A DNA stretch of 64,000 bases from Cynocephalus volans (lineage: Eukaryota; Chordata; Mammalia; Dermoptera; Cynocephalidae). Of this stretch, positions 33,740 to 44,643 are shown in pieces. Position numbers and translations under genes: made by a program. The stretch spans positions 47,975,427 through 48,039,426 of the forward strand of contig NC_084472.1 in the NCBI RefSeq assembly GCF_027409185.1, in the 5' to 3' direction. The notes under the pieces were generated by a model. It searched no databases and had not been told where the DNA came from. It saw only the letters and a list, made by a program, of their open reading frames with translations. Position 1 is the stretch's first letter. Each line of letters begins with the position of its first letter.

Positions 33740-34260
33740 CAGTTGGCAAACGTTTATTGAGTACCTTCTAAACATTGGATCTCAAAGAAATTGCCATCTA
33801 TTGGGGCAATATTACTATATCACATGAAGCAATTTGAAAAAGAAGCAAGATAGTTAATAATTAAGTGTTAATTTGCTATAGAAATTCAAGGATGCAGAAG
33901 GATATTGAAAACACCAGGACTCAAGAAAAACTTCACGGAAGACGTTTCATTTTGGGTAGCCTTCAGAAAATGTGGAGAAGCTTTGGGTAAATGGAGAAGC
34001 ATGAGGAATTTGTAGGAAATAATGAGTACAAAGATTTGTGTTAGGAAGTAGTGAATAAGATTGGATAAATTGATGCATTTGGTTCCAGGGAATGCTTGTA
34101 AATATGTGTTGTTTGTCTTCCTGCATAGACTAAGGCTTGTGACCCTGTGTCTCTTCCTCACCTTATGTCTTAAAGCATGGTGCCGGGCATGTCATGGGGA
34201 CTTAGACAATTTGGTATGGTTCTTCATAATGAGTCTGGATTTGATGCAGTAGGAAATGGA
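33740..34260 (-). mobile_element. LINE-2 3' end, diverged
   Basis: The reversed L2 pattern is 'GGCAAACGTTTATTGAGTAC', 'GGACTCAAGAAAAACTTCAC', 'GACGTTTCATTTTGGGTAG' and, further on, 'GATTTGATGCAGTAGGAAAT'. Confidence 0.5.
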
Positions 34261-34578
34261 AAGTATAAATTAGAAAATATGAAACCAAAGAGCTATTTGA
34301 TTTCAGTTAGCATATACTCACTGACTTAACTGGTAACATTTTGCTGAAAAGATTCTGTTAATTTTAGATAAAAGTTCATTCAAGTAGTTATGTATACATA
34401 GTAATGGAAGTGAGGATCAAATGGGCAGCAACTGGATAATGTAAAAGTCACTATTTAGCTTCTGACTTCTTTATTGCATATTATCTTTTCCAAATCAAAT
34501 AAATGTTAGTGATTGGTTTTCATTTGCACTCCTGAGCACACTTCAACAAAAGCAAAGTCAAGTCTATGTTGCCCAGAA

Positions 34579-34605
34579 TAAAAAAAAGAAAAAAAAAAAA
34601 AAAAA
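34579..34605. repeat. Poly-A run
   Basis: A-only except for one G. No retroposon body was recognised beside it. Confidence 0.85.
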
Positions 34606-34660
34606 CCTGAGTGGAAAGTATATTAGAGAAAATGGGACATATTCATTCATTCAGTCAGTC

Positions 34661-35119
34661 ATTGGGGTAGCCAGCCTCCAAGATGGTCTGCAATGATCTC
34701 TGCCTCCCAGTGTTTCCACCCTTGCCTAATTCCTCCTGTTGCGTGTGAATTGCACTTTATAACTCACTTCTAATGAGTAGAACGAGGCAGAAATGATGGT
34801 GTGTGACTTGGAGATTAGGTCATAGAAAGCAGCATGGCATTGCATTTTCTCTGTCTCTCTTTTCCTCTCTCTCCCTCTCTCATGTCTCTCACCCCGGGAG
34901 CATTTGTGATCTGCCCTACAGGGAGGCCCACATGGCAAGAAACTGAGGCTTCCTCCCAACAGGCATGTGAATGAGCTTAGAAGGTCTTCTAACTCAGTCA
35001 AGCTGTCAATGACCATATCCCCAGCTAGACTATGAACCAGATGTACTGGGCTAAGCCGTGCTCAGATTCCTGACCCTCTTAAACTGTGTGAGATAATAAA
35101 TGTTTGCTGCTTTAAGTCA
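34661..35119 (+). mobile_element. MLT1-type MaLR LTR, forward
   Basis: Landmarks are 'CCAGCCTCCAAGATGGTCTG', 'GCAGAAATGATGGTGTGTGA', 'CACATGGCAAGAAACTGAGG' and the polyadenylation part 'TGTGTGAGATAATAAATGTTTGC' near 35090. The extreme 3' end is missing. The minus-strand 96-codon frame inside is not a gene. Confidence 0.65.
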
Positions 35120-35147
35120 GCCAGCACATATGAGAACATCATGTGGA

Positions 35148-35375
35148 ATTTATTGAGTGTTGAGCACTGTGAGGACAGGGAGAGAAAACATGATTCCTGC
35201 CCTTAAGGAATTCACAGTGGAAAACAACACGTAGGCACCAAGACCTACTGTAAGAGGCAACAGGAAGAGGATTGAGGGAGCAGTAGAGGCTTCATGGCAG
35301 AGGTGACATTTGAGTTGGGATTTGAAGGAGGGGCATGTTTGCATATGCAAAGAGGTTGAGAACATCTTGCATAAA
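35148..35375 (-). mobile_element. LINE-2 3' end
   Basis: Reversed L2: 'TTATTGAGTGTTGAGCACTG', 'TGATTCCTGCCCTTAAGGAA', 'GAGGTGACATTTGAGTTGGG'. The motif order is intact. Confidence 0.7.
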
Positions 35376-35489
35376 CTGCCCTATCTACTTTGTGATGATA
35401 TTGACAAAATTGCAGAAATGAAATAGTTGAAAAATTAAGTTAATAATAATTATAGCAGTGATAGTAAAGTGTGTTTGTTTTATGGTTTC

Positions 35490-35665
35490 AATAGTATTTC
35501 CATTGCTGTAATTCATTTGATCTGCATAAAAACCAAGTGAGGTGAGCAGAGCAGTCATTATTATGCCCATTTTGTCAATAGGGAAGCTGAGTCTCTGAGG
35601 AACTGGGTGCCATGTCCAGGGTCAAACAGGCAACAAGTGGCCGAGATAATGCATCAGTTTTGTGA
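35490..35665 (-). mobile_element. MIR SINE
   Basis: Reversed MIR: 'CATTATTATGCCCATTTTGT', 'GGAAGCTGAGTCTCTGAGGA' and 'GGCAACAAGTGGCCGAGAT'. Confidence 0.65.
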
Positions 35666-36090
35666 AACAAGTACAAAGTATAAGTCAATTTCTACACTGA
35701 AATGACCTCAGTTAATAAAAACTGTGCTGGAAGTGGTCTGAAGGAAGGGAAATAGCTTCTGTCAAAGTTTTGGAAAAAAACATTATGGTGTGAATGGTGT
35801 ATTTGTCAGAAAGGCTGGGTGCTGTCTCCCAAGAGACTTCTCAGGGGGGTGAATTTCCTGATGTCAGAAGTCAGGTTTGCAGCTTTGTGAGCACATAAGT
35901 AGGTCTCTCTCTACAAGGAATACTTGTATTAGCAAAGTGCACATGAAGTTAAGAGGCGTTCTTTGGCTTGAAGATGGGCTGGGGAGACCAAGGCATTCTT
36001 TCTCATGTTTACAGATCACCTTGCCAGGAATAGCAGTCCCCTGGCCAAAATTCACTTGTCCCCTCACATAAATTTACTTCTATGAGCCCC

Positions 36091-36524
36091 TGTATTAGTT
36101 TCCTAGGGCTGCTGTAACAAAATACCTAAAACTGGGTGGCTTAAAACAGCAGACATTTATTTTCTCACAGTTCTGGAAGTAGGAAGTCTGAAGTCAAGGT
36201 GTCAGCAGGGTCATGTTCCCTCTAAAGCCTCTAGGGAAGAACCTTTCCTTGCCTCTCCTGGATTCTGGTGACTCTTGGCAATCTTTGGCTTACAGCTGTG
36301 TCACTCCAGTCTCTGACTCAATCTCAGCCTTTTCCCTCTGTGTGTGTCCTCCTGTCTTTGTATAAGGACACCAGTCATTGGCTTTAAGACCCATCCTAAT
36401 CCAGTATGTCCTAATCTTAATTTGATTACACCTTCCAAAAAGCCTACTTACAAATAAGATCACATTCACATGTACTGGAGGATTTGAGCAAATCATTTTG
36501 GAGAACACAATTTAATTCAGTATA
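36091..36524 (-). mobile_element. MLT1-type MaLR LTR (MLT1A/C-like), reverse orientation
   Basis: It opens 'TGTATTAGTTTCCTAGGGCT' and runs through 'AAAACTGGGTGGCTTAAAAC', 'CAAGGTGTCAGCAGGGTCAT', 'TTTGTATAAGGACACCAGTC' and 'CCATCCTAATCCAGTATGTC'. These are all landmarks of MLT1 read backwards. Length, about 434, is near full. Confidence 0.75.
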
Positions 36525-37799
36525 TCCTCTTTTCCCATGCTTCCACTATTCATCAACCTCACTCCCTCCTTATCCAGGATAGCTTCTTTCTGCACTCAAG
36601 TGTTCTTTTGCACTGAGAGCCTTTCTGCCTCTTTAAGGTGTCCTTGCCTATAACTGACCTGACTTTTTATGTCATTTACTTTAGGGAGAAGGAGAGTAGA
36701 AGAGGTTAGAACAGTCTCCCCCTAAATAAATTGTTTTTTATCATTTATGTTTGTTTCCAAATGCCAGATCTTTCCTCTATTGCTAAACCCACAGATTGGA
36801 AATCCTTGCAATTGTTATTCTAATAAGAACCCACTGCTCATTCTTTGGGAGCTGGGGGCATAAACAATAGTTTGAGAAGCAATGTCAGTGCCTGCAGGAG
36901 CTTGGGAGGACAGCGTTAGCCCCTCCCTCAATCCATCAAAACTAAAAACAATAGTCATATTCTTTGACAGGGTAATGCTGTTTTATTTTTCAACATTATG
37001 TCAGATGTGAACAAAAGTATCTTTTCTAAGTATTTTACTTTTTCTGTACAATGTAAGGTGCTGCAAGTAAAACTTCAAGTGAAGCTTCCTAGTTTTCCCT
37101 TATAATCAGACTGGCATCTCCTAATCCCCTGACATATAGAAGTTCTGGAACACCTTCTGTTGTTAAATCACTGCATTCTGAGCTGATTTACAGCTACCTT
37201 TTAGAGGCTATTTTCATGTACCACATTTCTAGATTTGAGGTGGGAGGGGTACTTATAATTATACCATATACAATTTTAAGTGAGGAAATCAGACATTAGC
37301 AAGTGTAAAATAATGAAATTTAAAAATCAGAGTCCAGAAATGATAAGCATGGTTGAAGCAAAATAGCAATCATTAGGAAAAACATGTGCTCTTTTAGAAA
37401 GAGCTTCTCTGGTCTAGAAGCCAAAATATTTTGGTTACTTTCATTAGTTGTGACATTGTACAATCACACGCCCTTTTGCCTCAACCTGATTCTAGGAGGT
37501 TTTTTACCTAGAAGGCAACTCAAAATAACTCCGCAGTATTGGATTAGGGTCAGGGATGCTAGGGACTTTTGATTAGTTTAATGTAAAGGTAGATTCAGAA
37601 ATAACTATACATATATGTGTATGCACGGATTCTTACACACCCATATATATCCTATCTCTGTCCATTGAAAGAGACTAGAAGCAGCGATGTACCAGTAGCA
37701 ATAAGCACATCCAGTGCCTAATCTTTTTTTCTAAATACTATTCTCCAATAAAAGGAACCACGGCTCCCTGGAGAAACAGCTGACTCTAAGGCTGGAACA
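36525..37799. other. Unique-looking sequence, no gene recognised
   Basis: Frames up to 62 codons. No repeat family recognised. Confidence 0.45.
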
Positions 37800-38560
37800 G
37801 GGGAAGTAAAGGTTAAGGCATGAGTATCTAGTAGTCTCAGAAAGCAGGGATTGCTCATAAAACAAAAGGATGTCAGAGACACTGGAGACAACAGGCTCCC
37901 AGCTGTCAGAGATGGAACAAATTTGAGCAACAAAATAAATAGTGCTGTATTGGATTACAGCCCACAGTATAAAATAAATATATATGAGTACATACTGATA
38001 TAAACAAACAGTTGAATAATAAATAAATGAGGGAGAAGGCATACATCTTTCTCATAGAAATGTTCCAAATAATGTTAGTGTGGGCTGGACTTAGTGATTC
38101 ACATCTAAACAATAGAGTGTGGAAAGGGTAAAAAACAGTAAATTTACAGTGAGAGCACCTGGGCACCATTTGGTCAATCAAGTGATCAAGGTTAACATAA
38201 CCAGTAAGAAGCCATATGAATGGCATGTACCCCCAATGTGATGTGCTGGAGAGGACACTTTGCCTCCATGGTATTCTTCCCAAGAACCTGTATCTACAGT
38301 CTAAGCATGAGAAAAAATCAGACAAATGCAAACTGAGGGACATTTTACAAAATACCTGACCAGTACTTCTCAAAACTCTCAAGATGATGCAAAAGAAAAA
38401 AAGTGAGAAACTGTCACAACCAGTGGAGACTGAGACATGATGACTGAATGTGATGTGTGATCCTTGACTGGATCCTGAGGTGGAAAAATGACTAAAAATT
38501 GGCGAAATTCAAATAAAATATGGAGTTTAGTTAGAAGTAAAAACATTTTTTTTGAAGAAA
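37800..38560 (+). mobile_element. LINE-1 3' untranslated region (L1ME-like)
   Basis: Forward motifs are 'GAGAAACTGTCACAACCAGT', 'ATTTTACAAAATACCTGACC', 'CTTGACTGGATCCTGAGG' and 'AAATATGGAGTTTAGTTAG'. The copy stops before the usual L1 3' terminus. The 158-codon minus-strand frame 37906-38382 lies wholly inside this element, antisense to it. Confidence 0.75.
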
Positions 38561-38854
38561 AGCATTGGGTCAAACGACTCAGTCCCTTCCAGATATAGCA
38601 TTCCTTAATGTTCTGTAACTGAGGTTAACTAAGTCAGTGTCTTAAAGGAGGTGTTAAACCTATGGACTCAGTGCTATTTTTTCTAATGTTCTCTACTTTT
38701 AAAATTCCTCTTTCTATATGTTTTCTGTACATTCCTACAAAGACAGGGAGTTGCAGTGGACTTTGCTGCAGATAAAGAGACCCTAGACTCCAGGCGGCCA
38801 GTTATGATGAGAAAAAGAGAGCTGAGTAAGGGATAGTGCTGAGCTGAGCATCTC

Positions 38855-39000
38855 AGGGAATCATGTTCTAGTCCTATCTGCCTATTGTTGAGTGAATGTG
38901 GCGAATCCCATTTCTACGCTTCAATTTCTTTATCGGTAAAATGAAGAATTAGACTGGAAATTATCTAAGGTTCCAATTGCAATATTGAAATTCTACTGGA
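38855..39000 (+). mobile_element. MIR SINE fragment
   Basis: 'CTACGCTTCAATTTCTTTAT' followed by 'CGGTAAAATGAAGAATTAGA' is the MIR core and 3' part. Confidence 0.55.
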
Positions 39001-39045
39001 TCTCCATATGCACAGGTATAGAAGACTGGAGAATAGATGATATAC

Positions 39046-39129
39046 TAGGATACTTCAAAAGCTCATGGAAAAATAGAATTAGAAGATAATAATAAATCTG
39101 TCCATGAATTTTTTGAAGCACCCTCAGTA
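39046..39129. mobile_element. Short palindromic DNA transposon (MITE), mariner-like, second copy
   Basis: Same length (84 bases) and layout as 14432-14515. The termini GATACTTCAAAAGCTCATGGA and CATGAATTTTTTGAAGCACC are near-complementary but more diverged. TA flanks it at 39046-39047 and 39128-39129. The internal 'AAAAATAGAATTAGAAGATA' matches the first copy. Confidence 0.75.
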
Positions 39130-39354
39130 ACTTTTAGGGTAGGTAAAAGATGCTCTTTTGCACACCACAGTGACACCTTCTGGAGGGATCAAGGGTGATC
39201 TCCCTGGGTTGGGTAGCTTGGAAAATCAGATTTTGTGGGAGAGGAAACCATTTAGACTCAGTTTGGATATCAGCTGTAAACTTAGATAAGGCAGGTTGAA
39301 AGGAATGAATTTTGTAGGTCTCTTTCTTGCTTCTCCTACTTTCAGGCATTACCT

Positions 39355-39500
39355 TGCATAGTTCTGACACTACCATAATTAATTATGACATCTTAAGCAA
39401 TTTATTTAACCTGGATGGGCCTCAATTTCTTCAGTTATATAATGGAGAGTAAAAATAACTACTTTACATAGCTTTATGAGAATGAATTGAGCACATACAA
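39355..39500 (+). mobile_element. MIR SINE fragment
   Basis: 'GCAATTTATTTAACCTGGAT', 'GGGCCTCAATTTCTTCAGTT' and 'TTTATGAGAATGAATTGAGC' give the MIR order. Confidence 0.65.
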
Positions 39501-39594
39501 TTCCAAGGCTGCAAATCTTTCTTTGGGTGGACAATGTTTAGACTTTTCTAGCCTCCTGATACTCAAGTATTAAATGACTGTAGTCCCTTCATGT

Positions 39595-39910
39595 TAAAGG
39601 CCAGATCCATACTGGTAGCATGCCCATTACCACAAATTGCAATTATATTCCGTGTCTCCCGCACAATTATACCCAGCCTCCCACCTCCTCCCCCTTCCTC
39701 GCCCCACTCCACTTTGTATCCCAAGGTATGTTCTCTCCCTCTGCAAGTCCAATGCACTACTGTGGTCTTTCTTTCCTTCCTTCTTTCTCTCTTAGCTCCC
39801 ACTTATGAGTGAGCACATGCTGTATTTATCCCTCTGTGCTTTGCTTATTTCACTCAACATAAGTTTCTCCAAGCTCATCCATGTTGTTGCAAATGGGATA
39901 ATTTCACAAA
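39595..39910 (-). mobile_element. LINE-1 3' end
   Basis: Reversed L1: 'AGCTCCCACTTATGAGTGAG' (39796 onward), 'TTTGCTTATTTCACTCAACA' and 'CCAAGCTCATCCATGTTGTT' are the antisense of the end of L1 ORF2 and its 3' untranslated region. The C-rich stretch at 39675-39712 is the antisense of the L1 3' G-rich tract. Confidence 0.8.
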
Positions 39911-40440
39911 GAACAGAATATTCTGACAGGTCATGTCTTTGAAAAACCCTGGATTATGTCAACAGGATAGGTTTACTTTTTCCTAATATGAACTTAAAAA
40001 CTTTTGGAGATAGTTTTAAAGTAGTAGTTTTCTTAACTTGATTTATGGTTACGTTCATTAATCAACAATGCATAAGTCCCTGGGAGATTTTTCTCCTAGG
40101 GGTACCAAAGCAGCAGGGAAAAAACATAGTTGTGGCTATATCCGGCATTCAATGGGAGTCTTAGTGGAAGATTGATAACTTGAGAACATTTTGAACATGT
40201 GTGGATTTGTGTTAAATAGGTTTTCAAGAAAAGTTCTTCTCCAGCCAAGGCTTTGCATTGGCCCATGTTCTTATTTTATTGTAAATTAGATTTTCAATTT
40301 CAAGTTGCTCAGTTCTTCCCTCTATACATCTGCCCTCCTGTTTTTGGCCATGGGAAGGGACTGACCAGCTTCAAGGCACCCCTGGGACCCAGACTTCTGG
40401 CAGAACAACAGGTCCCAGGAAGGCTCTGGCCCCATTTACA
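39911..40440. other. Unique-looking sequence, nothing recognised
   Basis: One 73-codon plus-strand frame (40253-40474) runs into the AT-rich tract. No domain. Confidence 0.4.
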
Positions 40441-40444
40441 CATT

Positions 40445-40548
40445 AAACTATATATATATATAATATTTATTTAATATATACTTATACATAAAATATATAA
40501 ATATAAAATTTATTTATATGTAAATATATATAAATAAAATTATATACA
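40445..40548. repeat. AT-rich low-complexity tract
   Basis: About 100 bases of almost pure A/T with short TATA and TTTATAT repeats. Confidence 0.85.
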
Positions 40549-40714
40549 TCTATTTCAAAAGGGATTGAAAAATGGGATTTTCTATCCAGAACTATGGAGT
40601 CAGAAAGTATTTTCTGGAAACACATGTCTGTATCTGCCTCTTAATGTAATATTGGGTTTTACGTACTCAATTTTAATATTTTGAAGTCTTTATCTACTTT
40701 TTCATATGATACTT

Positions 40715-40830
40715 ACTGGCTTATTTGATACTTACCAGGCATTATTGTTGAGCTCTCACAGAGGAGGAAACTGAGGCAAAGAGAAGTTTTATTTGTTCAA
40801 GTTAGTGGCAGAGATAAGTATCTTCTAGAA
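40715..40830 (-). mobile_element. MIR SINE fragment
   Basis: Reversed MIR: 'GAGGAGGAAACTGAGGCAAA' then 'GAGAAGTTTTATTTGTTCAA'. Confidence 0.55.
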
Positions 40831-40959
40831 TCCTTCAGTCCTTACATAGATAATCCATCCCTTACCTACAGTATGACCATGTCATTGTCAGATGGAAATC
40901 CATTATTATTGGGATAGTCCTATAAATATTGTTGGATAACATAGTAACCTTCCTGGTTG

Positions 40960-41035
<76 letters not shown>

Positions 41036-41040
41036 TGCGT

Positions 41041-41076
<36 letters not shown>
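40960..41076. repeat. (CT)n(GT)n compound microsatellite
   Basis: About 59 bases of CT (40960-41018) pass into about 58 bases of GT with three CGTGTG variants (41019-41076). Confidence 0.97.
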
Positions 41077-41264
41077 CTTTGTATCTGTCGCCTAGTTAGA
41101 AGTTCCTAAGTTTAAAAATTGGCATTTAAATGTTCTTGATGATAAGGATCTTAAAAGAACATTTTAAATATTCCTAAGTAGAAATATTCTGACTTTACCA
41201 ATATTTTTACTAAGATCAAAATACTATAGGATAGAATAATAGAGAACCTCTATTATATCTATAA

Positions 41265-41810
41265 AATAAAACCCAAATTCCTTGGACTTCCAAGACTCTT
41301 CCCGAGCTGTGACAAACTGCCTTTTTAATGCTATCTTATCTCCTATCCCCATGGGGTAACTTTCAAACCTGACAGTGCAGCAGATTCCTGGCCCCATCCC
41401 AGACTTACAGAATTAGAAAGTAATATAATCTAAATTTTCAATCAATTCTCCAAGTATTTCTGATGCAACTAGCTGATGAGTTGGCATTTGTGGATTCTGC
41501 CAGTCCTATGTGATTTGTTTTATGTCCTCATAATTTGATGTTATCATTGTGCCTGATCTTATCTCCCAAAACACTACTTTTTATTTCAAGACTCAGGTCA
41601 AACATCCTGTCATTCGTGAAGCTTTGGCTGTTTTTTTCCACTGCAATTAATTCTTTGTACTTCACACTTTTAGAACACATTTATGGGCTGCTTTTTATCT
41701 CTAATTGTTTATTGGTGTGTCCTCTCAAGAAAGAAGATGTAGACTCAGTCCTTAACATCATACCAGGCGCATAGTTCTCAGTAAGAGTTTGCAGAGTGTT
41801 GAATCTAATT
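41265..41810 (+). mobile_element. LINE-2 3' end, interrupted by a MER5-like piece
   Basis: Forward L2: 'AAAATAAAACCCAAATTCCT' near 41265, 'CAAGACTCAGGTCAAACATC' near 41587, 'TGTAGACTCAGTCCTTAACA' and the terminal 'ACCAGGCGCATAGTTCTCAG' signature near 41762. A MER5-like segment interrupts it at about 41380-41505. Confidence 0.7.
41380..41505 (-). mobile_element. MER5-like hAT fragment (tentative)
   Basis: 'GATTCCTGGCCCCATCCCAG', 'CAGAATTAG' and 'CTCCAAGTATTTCTGATGCA' recall MER5 core motifs. The ends are not defined and no 8-bp duplication was found. Confidence 0.4.
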
Positions 41811-44264
41811 GTATGGGTCACTTCAGGACGCAGAGACGGATGCTCTTTTATTCTGGAAATGCAATAAGACTGCTAGGTCTTTCTGTTTCCCCTTGGTCCC
41901 AGAGTTTAGGATTAACTCTTGGGGATTCCACTTAGGTCTATCAGTCACCTACAGATACTCTACTGAGCTTGAGCCCTGACAACCTAGATTTTGGCTGAAG
42001 CAAAGAAGTAGAGGCAGAGGTATAGCTTATACTAATTAAGGAATTCCTCAGGCAGTTCCTTGTTTAAATAAACAGTGGAACAGAAAGGCTTCAAGGTCCT
42101 GCATGATTCTACTTTTTGGTCCTTTATTAGACTTTAAGGGTGTTTTATACTCTGAAGATCATATTGATTAAATTCTGACAATTGTTTAAATCATGTGTGT
42201 GAATATACTTTAATACGTGCATTTATCATAAAATAGCATTTTTTTATTTGTTTGAAGTTTTCATCCAAAAGTGTCTTCAAGCTGCCACCAGTAATTTAAT
42301 TAAATGTTCAGAATAAGGATTTTGAGTATCGGGTTTAAAAATATTTAGATGTAAGTGCATTATTAAACAGATAAATTGCAAATGCCATACTTCTAAACAT
42401 AAAATTGAATATAAAATATAGTCGTTGATCCAAGAGATTCCATTGAAGAACAGCTGTTTAAGCCTTCTGGAAGACATTTTTGGAAGTATGATTGAGAATC
42501 TATTTTGGATTTAACAGGCATCTTCTTATATTTTTCTAAATTTTTCTTCATTATCATTAAAGGGTATCATCTGCTCTTGGTTTCTTATTTTAATTTGAAT
42601 TCACATTCTTACAGTAAGGTCACCTATCTTACTCAGTTCTGTGACGCTGAATCTAATTTTGGAATAAATGAAGAAATCAAGGTATAGGCACCATTCATCC
42701 TGTGTTTTGCCACTTCTGCTACCACAAAAAAAAAAAAAAAAAATGATTCCTTTAATCCAATAAAATTCTTTAGGGAGTAACAAAAAAAATCAAAATTGAG
42801 GGCTAAGATCAGCTGAGAGGTAGGAGGTATACCTGAGCAACATCAAGTTATAAATGGCTTTGAATATGCTAAAATACTCTCAGTGTTCAAAAAGACCCAG
42901 CCTTTTTACTTATTCCAGAAATGCTGAGTTTCTTGGAAATTGTTTGCTGTGATTCTCTTTCCTCCTTTAACTTTGGAAAGAATATCAATTTATTTCTGTC
43001 TCATTAAATAATTTATCTGCTTCAGAACTTACCCATTGTAAGAAATAATACCCAATTGCTTTCAAGAAGGGGGAAGTAATGATATTTTTCTCTCTTCTCC
43101 CCACTCCTCCCCAGTTTATTGTGAGTCCTTCTTTTATTTCCCCCTGGTTTATTGTGAGTCCCGATTCTCTCTGGGTACTTTGACTATCAGATGATGGTCT
43201 GCAGAGTTGCTTCTTTTATCCAGACCCTCCGACACTCCTGCTCTCATTGTTCTACAGTGTTCCCCACAGTGCTTGAAAATAAAGAATATCAACAACATGA
43301 AAGATGAGAGTCTTAACAAGGGGTATTTCCAGGACATAGGAAATATAGTAACATAACCATCCTTAGGATGGAACCAAATCATGTGGAGTTAGTTACATGA
43401 GCTTGGATAAATGAAAAAGTAAAGGTGCATGGATAAATGAATAAATAAATGAATGATTATGTGTGCTCCCAAGGATTAACTTTAAAAGAAAAATTAATTC
43501 ACAGAACTGCAACGTGCTGTGAGTAAAATCGTTCACATATGTATAGGATCAGGAAATAACAGTTCCAAACTCGGTGGGGAAGAAAGGATGTGAGATTTAT
43601 AGAATGACTTTACACCTGTGAGCCTCAGAGATCTTATAGCACAAGCTGACTGTCCGTCCTCTGAAACTATGCCCTTCAAACTACTTGCACAGCCAGGAGG
43701 CCAGGGATGGCCTCATGCTGGGGGATCATATTTGGATTATCTCAAGTGGCCATGGATATCACCATGGCATGCAATGGAGTGTGTCCAGTAACTTTCTCTG
43801 AGACAGCAAAGTAAGACTGTATCTGGATCATCCCCTCTCCCACCTGAGGTTTGACTGTGATGGCAGCAATGATGACAAGTCAGATGGTATCACTATAATT
43901 ATCCAAGTGACTTTAGGAGGAAATCTTTAAAATCACTGTTACTCATCTTCAGATGTTTTTGATCATTCATGAATCTGCTCATCAGAATGTGAGTGACTCA
44001 GGGGAAATGACAAATGAAATGGAGCCTTTTTGTTGGTGAGTTCCCCAAACCCTGTGATCAGACTCAGTGTCTGTGGCAAAGATATTTGCATTTGGTGGTG
44101 TCTGAGGGATAAGAAAGGTAGGCATCCAGAAGTTTAAGGCACTAGAAAAGTTCAGATGTTTCAGACTTTTGCTATTTTGTATCATGGTTCTCTTAGGGGT
44201 TCCGATTTTTTTTTTTTCGTCTGAATTGGATGTCAACATACACGAACTCTAATCCCATATCCCT
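41811..44264. other. Long unique-looking stretch, no gene recognised
   Basis: Frames up to 85 codons. It includes an A18 run at about 42726-42743. A short duplicated TTTATTGTGAGTCC lies at 43117-43130 and 43148-43161. Confidence 0.45.
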
Positions 44265-44400
44265 TATCCTGTCTTTTTTGTTTTTTCTTGCCAACAGTTT
44301 TATTGAGATATAATTCACATACCATGGAATTCACCCATTTAATATGCACAATTCAATGTTTTTAATATTTTCACAGAGTTGTGTTCATTCTGTCCACTGA
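44265..44400 (-). mobile_element. LINE-1 3' terminus
   Basis: 'GTTTTATTGAGATATAATTC', 'ACATACCATGGAATTCACCC' and 'GCACAATTCAATGTTTTTAA' are the antisense of an L1M 3' end, with a T-rich tail antisense at 44272-44290. Confidence 0.75.
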
Positions 44401-44559
44401 AGTGTCTGTATCACTTCATATAAATCTGAGTCAGAGTTTGTTCATGTGTAAATTAAGAGTATTCTTCAATATTCCTTTTAGTGATCTGTCTATGTAAAAA
44501 GAATACACAACATCAAATATAATGAATATTTTATAAGTTACCATTTAGGAAAATATCTG

Positions 44560-44643
44560 CCTTTCTCTTCCTCTCTCTCTCTTTCTCTCCCCCTCCCTCT
44601 TACACACACACACACACGCGCGCGCGCGTGCACACACACACAG
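44560..44643. repeat. Pyrimidine tract followed by (CA)n(CG)n(CA)n
   Basis: 44560-44601 is pyrimidine only. 44601-44643 is uninterrupted alternating purine-pyrimidine, CA units flanking a CGCGCGCGCG core, which is the classical Z-DNA-forming pattern. Confidence 0.95.

Noticed and set aside
37906..38382. 158-codon minus-strand open frame
   Set aside because: Entirely antisense to an L1ME-like 3' untranslated region (37800-38560).
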